The position numbers and the translations under genes were made by a program. From Prevotella sp. (GTDB taxonomy: Bacteria > Bacteroidota > Bacteroidia > Bacteroidales > Bacteroidaceae): 64,000 nucleotides of DNA. Below the pieces are notes generated by a model. It worked only from the letters and a program-made list of their open reading frames with translations, was not told where the DNA came from and made no database searches. Shown in pieces: positions 58,761 through 64,000 of this stretch (the first letter of the stretch is position 1; each line of letters starts with the position of its first letter). Location: NCBI GenBank assembly GCA_016281815.1, contig JAEEJK010000068.1, positions 1 to 64,000 on the forward strand, read 5' to 3'.

Positions 58761-58786
58761 AAGCAGTGCTGTTGGTCAATGAGACC

Positions 58787-58795
58787 TCAAAGGTA
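58787..58795 (-). promoter_or_regulatory. -7 box (TACCTTTGA) of rhaM
   Basis: Minus-strand TACCTTTGA, about 27 bp upstream of the ATG at 58760. Confidence 0.6.
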
Positions 58796-58848
58796 CGATT
58801 AAAAGAGTGAAAAGCAAAATATAATTTGGTTTTTTAGATAATTCTCAC

Positions 58849-58857
58849 TACCTTTGC
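58849..58857 (+). promoter_or_regulatory. -7 box (TACCTTTGC) of tRNA-Arg
   Basis: TACCTTTGC, 9 bp before the tRNA 5' end. Confidence 0.65.
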
Positions 58858-58866
58858 AGCCACGTT

Positions 58867-58938
58867 GGTTCCATAGTTCAATGGATAGAATAAGTCTCTC
58901 CTAAAGATTAGATCCGGGTTCGATTCCCGGTGGAACTA
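58867..58938 (+). tRNA. tRNA-Arg (CCT)
   Basis: 72-nt cloverleaf: acceptor GGTTCCA / TGGAACT, anticodon loop CTCCTAA within TCTCTCCTAAAGA giving CCT, T arm CCGGGTTCGATTCCCGG. CCA not encoded. tRNA-Arg(CCT) genes are frequent integration targets in Bacteroidetes. Confidence 0.93.
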
Positions 58939-59249
58939 CGATATGTATTGATTTTCAGTAATTTACGTAGATTACACACACTTTCCGCACACTTTCATTT
59001 AATCATACAAAACCGCTACTCTTTACAGGATAGCGGCCAAAAAGGTTGTTTGTTTCATATCATATTTTTGGGAAGGCTGTCCCAGCAAATGTTTAGGTGT
59101 CCTAGGCTCACAAAGCAGTTACGTAATAAACACCATTACACACCTCCACGGCCTCCTTGGATGCCCCACAGCCTCGCCGGAGGTCACGGATGGGGTCGAT
59201 CACACTGCCTTTATTGGTTGTAAATTTATGTAATTTGCCCAAAAATGGT
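58939..59249. other. Intergenic region after tRNA-Arg
   Basis: No gene recognised. A hairpin-like CCGCTACTC / GGATAGCGG near 59011-59037 may terminate the tRNA transcript. The remainder has no open frame with family resemblance; an old integration scar is possible but not shown. Confidence 0.5.
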
Positions 59250-59258
59250 TATTTTTGC
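59250..59258 (+). promoter_or_regulatory. -7 box (TATTTTTGC) of the thioesterase gene
   Basis: TATTTTTGC, 26 bp before the ATG at 59285. Confidence 0.6.
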
Positions 59259-59284
59259 ACGTGAAATTGTACATAATAAGAAAC

Positions 59285-59692
59285 ATGAAGAAAGTACTAT
59301 ACACCCGTGGAGAGATGATAGAGGCAGGACTGATACATACCAGCGAGTTGACTGTGACGGAGGCCGTGACAGCCATCGATGTCGGCTCCGGCGACATGCC
59401 GGTGCTCGCCACCCCGATGATGATGGCGCTGATGGAGAACGCCGCCATGCTCGCCGTCAGGGAACACTTGCCGGAAGGCTGCACCACCGTGGGCGGACAT
59501 ATCGAGTCATCGCATCTTCGCCCTTCCAGAATCGGCGATGTCATCACCGCCGTGGCGGAGGTGACCAGGGTGGATGGCAAGAAAATCTTCTTCAAGGTGG
59601 CTGCCTACTGCGGGGAAACCCTGCTCGGAGAGGGCACGCACCTGCGGTTCATCGTAGACAGAAAAAAATTCCTGGAAAAACTCAACTCTTAA
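59285..59692 (+). CDS. Hotdog-fold thioesterase family protein
   Basis: 135 residues. Single hotdog domain similar to fluoroacetyl-CoA-thioesterase-like proteins: VLATPMMMALMENAAMLAVR (the hot-dog helix with Glu) and TVGGHIESSHLRPSRIGDVI (His region). Members hydrolyse acyl-CoA thioesters; substrate unknown. Start 59285 lies after the promoter. The nitroreductase gene follows 11 bp downstream. Confidence 0.88.
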   Translation: MKKVLYTRGEMIEAGLIHTSELTVTEAVTAIDVGSGDMPVLATPMMMALMENAAMLAVREHLPEGCTTVGGHIESSHLRPSRIGDVITAVAEVTRVDGKKIFFKVAAYCGETLLGEGTHLRFIVDRKKFLEKLNS

Positions 59693-59703
59693 AACAATTG
59701 CTT

Positions 59704-60201
59704 ATGAACTTATTGGAACTGGTGAAGAACCGCTACAGTTGCAGGGACTATCAGTCCTGCGACGTGGAGCAAGAGAAAATCGACTACATCATGGAATGCG
59801 TGCGCTACGCCCCGTCGGCGGTCAACAAGCAGCCATGGAGATTCCACATCGTCCGCAGCGATGATGAAAAGGCTAAGATGCAGCAGTGCTATGCCCGTGA
59901 GTGGTTCAAGACGGCGCCGCTCTACATCATCGCCTCCGTACTGCACGACGAGGAATGGGTGAGGGCCGACGGCAAGCACCACGGCGACATCGACATCGCC
60001 ATAGCAGTGGAGCATCTCTGCCTGGCTGCCACGGAGCAGGGGCTGGCCACCTGTTGGGTGTGCAACTTCGACTCAGCACTGTGCAAGGAACTCTTCGACC
60101 TGCCTGAATCCGAAGAGCCCGCCGTTCTCATCCCACTGGGCTATGCTGCCGACGAGCCCAAGGAGAAGAAACGCAAGGAGATGAAGGACATCGTCTGCTG
60201 A
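59704..60201 (+). CDS. Nitroreductase family protein
   Basis: 165 residues. FMN-dependent oxidoreductase fold: LVKNRYSCRDY (FMN phosphate-contact Arg/Ser), RYAPSAVNKQPWRFHIV, and the later VLIPLGYAADEPKEKKRK. Uses NAD(P)H to reduce nitro or other electron-poor compounds in vitro; natural substrate unknown. It shares a transcript with the thioesterase gene. A longer overlapping frame from 59245 is an artefact. Confidence 0.92.
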   Translation: MNLLELVKNRYSCRDYQSCDVEQEKIDYIMECVRYAPSAVNKQPWRFHIVRSDDEKAKMQQCYAREWFKTAPLYIIASVLHDEEWVRADGKHHGDIDIAIAVEHLCLAATEQGLATCWVCNFDSALCKELFDLPESEEPAVLIPLGYAADEPKEKKRKEMKDIVC

Positions 60202-60294
60202 GACTCCCAGGCACATGCACCCCAAAGAAATCCAAGAAAAGATGACAGAAGACCAAAGAAAACGAACATAACTAATCCCAATCCCCATACAACA

Positions 60295-61356
60295 ATGAAA
60301 AAGCACTTGCTTGTCATCGCGGCTTTCTGTCTGGCCATAGTCGCATGCACATCCTCTGTAAAAAGCAACAAGAACAACACTTTGGCAACCGCCAAAGAAG
60401 AGACAGAGACTCAGGAAACGGAAAGGGCAGGCGCCCTGCTGCCGAGGAAAGACTCCCTGACCTTGGTGAATTTGTATAAAAACTACGAGAAAGATGTCTC
60501 TGACTTCTGCGAGAAAGCAAGAACCATGGATATGAATAACGAGGATTATGATCGTCAATTGGAAAAGATGAAGACAGACCTCGAGACATCGCTGAACAGT
60601 AACCCACATTATGCCCCTGTCGTGGAATTGAGGAACCTCCTAATCGCCTATCGGGCAGAAATGCTGAAAGACGAAGAAAGGAAATATGATGTGGATCTAA
60701 AATTGGATGAGGATATGCCTGAGGAGTTCGTATCACACGAAAAGGAAATGTATTTCCAGAAAAGATGGGATGAGAAATTGGTGAAACTCCTGCAAGATCA
60801 TCCTGGCTTTTTGGAGTGTCCATCCTATATGTTTGAAGAAGCGCTTGACATGGGTGTCGAAGTGGTCACTTCCACCGATGGGCGTATCAGATACTATAGT
60901 TACATCACTGGCGAGTGGAGAAGATTGGTAAGCGTCACTTGCATCCGGCAATATCGCACAGACAAAGGCCGGACAATGGCATCATTGGTTGAAAACACAC
61001 CTACCTGGGGATTTGTGGATGAAGTCCATACACTAATCGTGAACGGGAAAACCGTCTATCTGCTGAGAAGAACCCATAACGAGGGTTGTTTTTACATCAC
61101 CTACTATGGCGAGTCAATAGAGGGAGAAATAATCACCCATCCCGTCATTTTCGACACAGAAGAAAACAAAAATCCCTATGTGTTATACAACTTGGATGGT
61201 CCCCAAAAAGACTGGGTGACCAAATATGACGAGAAGACCAAAACCATTTACATGCGTGTGACCAGCAAGGATGACAGATATTACCTCAGCAATGCCTATG
61301 TGACCTACACCTTCGATGGTAAGAAATTCAGACTTTCCGGCCAGCGCAAAGATTAA
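60295..61356 (+). CDS. Hypothetical lipoprotein
   Basis: 353 residues, not recognised. Lipoprotein signal LLVIAAFCLAIVAC (Cys about 18), then a low-complexity acidic linker (KEETETQETERAG), a helical region (LYKNYEKDVSDFCEKARTMD) and a C-terminal beta-rich half (GYxTYTFDGKKFRLSG-like ending). Probably anchored in an envelope membrane. No regulatory partner is obvious. Confidence 0.75.
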   Translation: MKKHLLVIAAFCLAIVACTSSVKSNKNNTLATAKEETETQETERAGALLPRKDSLTLVNLYKNYEKDVSDFCEKARTMDMNNEDYDRQLEKMKTDLETSLNSNPHYAPVVELRNLLIAYRAEMLKDEERKYDVDLKLDEDMPEEFVSHEKEMYFQKRWDEKLVKLLQDHPGFLECPSYMFEEALDMGVEVVTSTDGRIRYYSYITGEWRRLVSVTCIRQYRTDKGRTMASLVENTPTWGFVDEVHTLIVNGKTVYLLRRTHNEGCFYITYYGESIEGEIITHPVIFDTEENKNPYVLYNLDGPQKDWVTKYDEKTKTIYMRVTSKDDRYYLSNAYVTYTFDGKKFRLSGQRKD

Positions 61357-61514
61357 TACAGGCCACAAATCAATGCTCCCGCTGAAAATACTGTTTTCAT
61401 ATTGAACAAGATAAAAGGGACAGATAAGTGAGAAATCAAGTTCAATTATCGGTCATTGTCACCTGTGCTATCTTCCGGCGCACATCCTTCAGCACTTCAA
61501 AACTATATCAGACC

Positions 61515-61985
61515 TTATTTCTTTTCCTCCAGATATTGAGCAAAAATTCTTGCGGCGCTTTCCACTTTGGCGGCGCAGGGACGTTCTTTGTAGTATTCCG
61601 CCGTGCGCTCCGATGCCACATACTGACCTGCTGGCACAGGACCTTTCAGTCCGAGGAGTTCGGCGCAGATCAGAGAACCGTTGTCGGCCTTTGACTTGGC
61701 CAACAGTTCCTGCACCACTTTGTAGCACGCCGACTTGCCTATTCGGTCGCTGCCCTCGGTCTGACCGCAGTCGAGGCCCACAAGGATCACAATGCCCGAA
61801 ACAGCCCCACACATCATCCGCAGCCTGCCCACACCACCGCCAAATCCGGCAGCGATGCGCTTGGCCATGGTATCGTCAAGTCCATAGATGTCGGCGAAGG
61901 CGGCCACCACACTCTGACAGCAGCCATAGCCTTGCATAAAATTATCTACCGCACGGTTCACACGTTCTTCCAGTTCTTTTCTCAT
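61515..61985 (-). CDS. C_GCAxxG_C_C family protein (TIGR01909)
   Basis: 156 residues. The family-defining cysteine and glycine pattern is present: GYGCCQSVVAAFAD, then GFGGGVGRLRMMCGAVSG, and later DCGQTEGSD and ICAELLGLKG. The conserved cysteines suggest a metal or redox site; function unknown. No promoter was confidently found; upstream lies the period-8 repeat at 61990-62053. Confidence 0.93.
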   Translation of the reverse strand: MRKELEERVNRAVDNFMQGYGCCQSVVAAFADIYGLDDTMAKRIAAGFGGGVGRLRMMCGAVSGIVILVGLDCGQTEGSDRIGKSACYKVVQELLAKSKADNGSLICAELLGLKGPVPAGQYVASERTAEYYKERPCAAKVESAARIFAQYLEEKK

Positions 61986-61989
61986 GACT

Positions 61990-62053
61990 ATATTAGGAGT
62001 TTAGGAGTTTGGGAGTTTAGGAGTTTAGGAGTTTAGGAGTTTAGGAGTTTAGA
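61990..62053 (+). repeat. Period-8 tandem repeat (TTTAGGAG)
   Basis: About seven units of TTTAGGAG with one TTTGGGAG variant between two leftward genes. A partial related run occurs at 51640-51660. Confidence 0.9.
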
Positions 62054-62102
62054 CATTACTCTTGCTTTCAGGAGTTGCTTGAATGGCTGAGGTGCAGCCT
62101 TA

Positions 62103-62139
62103 ATTTTCAATTTTCAATTTTCAATTTTCAATTTTTTTT
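62103..62139 (-). repeat. Period-7 repeat (ATTGAAA) at the 3' end of xerD
   Basis: Four to five units of TTTTCAA on the plus strand; read with xerD it gives AAAATTGAAAATTGA and supplies the stop codon. Confidence 0.9.
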
Positions 62140-63044
62140 AAGTTCCTCGGGTGGTGACAGAGGATTTGCTGACGGAGAGTGGTCATGTCGATGTGGGTGT
62201 AGATCTCGGTGGTGCCGATGCTCTCATGACCCAGCATCGCCTGGATGGCACGCAGGTCGGCACCTCCCTCGAGTAGAGCCGTGGCGAAGGAGTGGCGCAG
62301 TGTGTGGGGACTCACCGTCTTCTCAATCCCCGCCTCGAGGGCTGTCTGCTTGATCATGATCAGAATCATGGTGCGCGTGAGATGAGCACCTCGGCGATTG
62401 AGAAACACATAGTCCTCCTCACCCGACTTGATGTCCATGTGACAGCGGTCGTCAAACCAATAGCCTAATTCGGTGACCGCTTTTTGGGAGATGGGCACCA
62501 GTCGCTCCTTGCTGCCTTTTCCCATCACGCGCACATACCCCTCGTCGAGATACAGCGATGAGAGGCGCAGCGTGACCAGTTCGGTGACACGTAGTCCGCA
62601 ACTGAAGAGCACTTCAATGATGGCACGGTTGCGGTGCCCTTCCCATTTCGTCAGGTCGATGGCTGCCTCCATCCGGTCTACTTCCTCGGTGGTGAGCACC
62701 TCTGGCAGGTGGTCGCCCAGTTGGGGCGATTCCAACAGTTCGGTGGGGTCTTCCTCCATCCTCCCATCCAGGTACATGAAGCGGTAGAATGACCTCACGC
62801 CGCTGAGGATGCGGCATTGCGAGCGTGGACCGATGCCGATGTCGTGAAGTCCGGCGGCAAAGTGGCGCAGGTCGTCAAGTGTGGCCTCCGAAGGCTGGAT
62901 GCCGGCACCTTCCAGATAAGTGAGCAACTTATGCAGGTCGCGAAGATAGGCATCCACCGTGTTGGGGGAGAAATTGCGCTGCAATTTCAGATAACGGCGG
63001 TAGGCGGTCACAATATTTGGACTGTTTTTCTTGTCTGACTGCAT
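62121..63044 (-). CDS. xerD: Tyrosine recombinase XerD
   Basis: 307 residues. Resolves chromosome dimers at dif with XerC. N-terminal core-binding domain (AYRRYLKLQRNFSPNTVDAY); catalytic residues in order: Arg in LFSCGLRVTELVTL, Lys in GKGSKERLVP, HTLRHSFATALLEGG (His and Arg), LGHESIGTTEIYTHID (His and Tyr nucleophile). Start 63044 follows a -7 box at 63083-63091; the frame opens at 63086 inside it. The C terminus (KKIEN and stop) is encoded by the ATTGAAA repeat. Confidence 0.94.
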   Translation of the reverse strand: MQSDKKNSPNIVTAYRRYLKLQRNFSPNTVDAYLRDLHKLLTYLEGAGIQPSEATLDDLRHFAAGLHDIGIGPRSQCRILSGVRSFYRFMYLDGRMEEDPTELLESPQLGDHLPEVLTTEEVDRMEAAIDLTKWEGHRNRAIIEVLFSCGLRVTELVTLRLSSLYLDEGYVRVMGKGSKERLVPISQKAVTELGYWFDDRCHMDIKSGEEDYVFLNRRGAHLTRTMILIMIKQTALEAGIEKTVSPHTLRHSFATALLEGGADLRAIQAMLGHESIGTTEIYTHIDMTTLRQQILCHHPRNLKKIEN

Positions 63045-63082
63045 GTTTTTTTTTAATTTTGCGGCACTATTGCGGCACAGGG

Positions 63083-63091
63083 ACAAAGTTA
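63083..63091 (-). promoter_or_regulatory. -7 box (TAACTTTGT) of xerD
   Basis: Minus-strand TAACTTTGT, about 39 bp upstream of the ATG at 63044. The 63092-63400 gap holds only AT-rich sequence and a short GCCC/GGGC hairpin near 63234. Confidence 0.6.
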
Positions 63092-63406
63092 CGAAAAAAT
63101 GAGTAACTTGTCGCCGTTCAAATTGATATTATTTAGGTTTTTCAAGTTGAGAGGAGTTCGGAAGTTGATGTGTATAGCATTCGGCTTAACTACTTAACTA
63201 CTTGGAGTAACTCTTCAGCGAATATGTTTTAGAGTGCCCTAACGGGCAGAAATGACAAAAAAATGAATAAAAAAATAGTAAAATAATAATTTTCTTACGA
63301 TTTTCTTAAAAATTTTCTTAAGATTTCTCGCCGTAGGCGACCCTTTTTACTATTTGCTGAATAAATTCTACTTGGAAGTTGAACATAAATGAAATTAGAT
63401 GTCAAA

Positions 63407-63832
63407 ATGAGAATAGAAATCATCAACGGTCCCAATCTCAACCTGCTCGGCATGCGTGAGCCAGGCATCTATGGCAGTGAGTCGATGGAGACTTGCCTGT
63501 CGAGATTGCACGAGGCGTATCCCGATGTGGAGATCAACTACTACCAAAGCAATGTCGAGGGCGAACTGATCAACAGGATGCAGCAGGTGGGTTTCTGTGC
63601 CGACGGTATCATCCTCAACGCAGGAGCCTATACCCATACCAGCATCGCACTGCACGACTGCATCCGCTCGCTGAAAAGTCCGGTCATAGAGGTGCATATC
63701 TCCAATGTGCACCGCCGGGAGGAGTTCCGCCATCACTCAATGATCAGCAGTGCCTGCCATGGGGTCATCTGCGGATTCGGCCTCGATTCCTACCGCCTTG
63801 CCGTGGAAGCCATCAAGGGCATGCAAGGCTGA
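63407..63832 (+). CDS. aroQ: 3-dehydroquinate dehydratase, type II
   Basis: 141 residues. Third step of the shikimate pathway. Identified by IEIINGPNLNLLGMREPGIYG (active-site Asn, Arg and Tyr), ILNAGAYTHTSIAL and VEVHISNVHRREEFRHHS (HxSN site, as EVHISN). Start 63407 gives the normal N terminus; the frame opens at 63389. It lies 4 bp upstream of the O-methyltransferase gene. Confidence 0.97.
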   Translation: MRIEIINGPNLNLLGMREPGIYGSESMETCLSRLHEAYPDVEINYYQSNVEGELINRMQQVGFCADGIILNAGAYTHTSIALHDCIRSLKSPVIEVHISNVHRREEFRHHSMISSACHGVICGFGLDSYRLAVEAIKGMQG

Positions 63833-63836
63833 CGCC

Positions 63837-64000
63837 ATGGCTTCTTCTACCGACATCGAGGAATATATCCTCAGCCACATTGACCCAGAGGGCGAATACC
63901 TGCACCGTCTCTGGCGGTCCACCAACATCCACCTGTTGGCGGGACGGATGGCCAGCGGACATCTGCAAGGGCGCTTGCTCAGAATGTTCGTGGAAATGAT
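63837..64000 (+). CDS. O-methyltransferase (5' part; runs off the window)
   Basis: 54 codons visible. The start DIEEYILSHIDPEGEYLHRL and then AGRMASGHLQGRLLRMFVEM match SAM-dependent O-methyltransferases of the caffeoyl-CoA/YrrM type, whose SAM-binding part lies beyond the window. Four bases separate it from aroQ, so they are probably cotranscribed. Confidence 0.85.
   Translation, partial: MASSTDIEEYILSHIDPEGEYLHRLWRSTNIHLLAGRMASGHLQGRLLRMFVEM

Noticed and set aside
59245..60201. Single 318-codon frame spanning thioesterase and nitroreductase
   Set aside because: Its first half is out of frame with the well-recognised thioesterase; the nitroreductase starts cleanly at 59704.

Overview
The window reads as a chromosome segment of a Prevotella-like member of the Bacteroidota. 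Evidence seen in the sequence: a SusC/SusD pair, a one-protein hybrid two-component system, glucuronoyl esterases, a two-copy TIGR02145 (Fibrobacter succinogenes major paralogous) protein, and promoters of the Bacteroidetes -7 type (TAnnTTTG) in front of most transcription units. Intergenic spaces are full of short-period repeats of the sort common in Prevotella. No rRNA operon, prophage, insertion sequence or CRISPR array is visible.

Layout. 1-3.5 kb: partial AAA-ATPase-like gene, then secreted DUF4886 and DUF1593 proteins. 3.7-19.5 kb: envelope and surface-glycan block (epimerase, PAP2 protein, miaB, MsbA-like ABC exporter, glycosyltransferase, KdkA-like kinase, LpxL-like acyltransferase, then a tight run of DegT aminotransferase, rfbF, LicD, SDR, nucleotide-sugar dehydrogenase and lipoprotein amidase, and a GH5 lipoprotein). 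19.6-25 kb: small exported proteins, carboxylesterase, NUDIX hydrolase. Three leftward promoters here share the same three-site operator architecture. 25-32.8 kb: radical SAM protein, membrane protein plus winged-helix regulator with three near-identical palindromic operators, pectate-lyase-22-like protein with an aminotransferase, TauE/SafE permease, a three-gene DUF3791/DUF3990 operon resembling a toxin-antitoxin module, and a HAD phosphatase. 33-38 kb: AT-rich two-domain surface protein, CHAT-protein remnant, tRNA-Met, ruvB, coaD, ybeY.

38-57.2 kb is a polysaccharide utilisation locus: two CE15 glucuronoyl esterases (one a 1110-residue multidomain form), two related beta-barrel genes (one truncated), a CotH-family protein, a GH105 hydrolase, a hybrid two-component sensor/regulator, and SusD/SusC. 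A 13-bp direct repeat with 21-bp period sits just upstream of the susC promoter and is the natural candidate target of the hybrid regulator. The gene set suggests acidic (uronate-containing) plant polysaccharide; the PL22-like gene and rhaM lie near but outside.

57.7-64 kb: upp, rhaM, tRNA-Arg, thioesterase, nitroreductase, a lipoprotein, a C_GCAxxG_C_C protein, xerD, aroQ and the start of an O-methyltransferase gene.

The most notable unexplained signals are the three-site TGTCGCA operator shared by three promoters, the winged-helix operon with three operators and a leader hairpin, the DUF3791/DUF3990 operon, and period-7 repeats that provide the stop codons of five genes.
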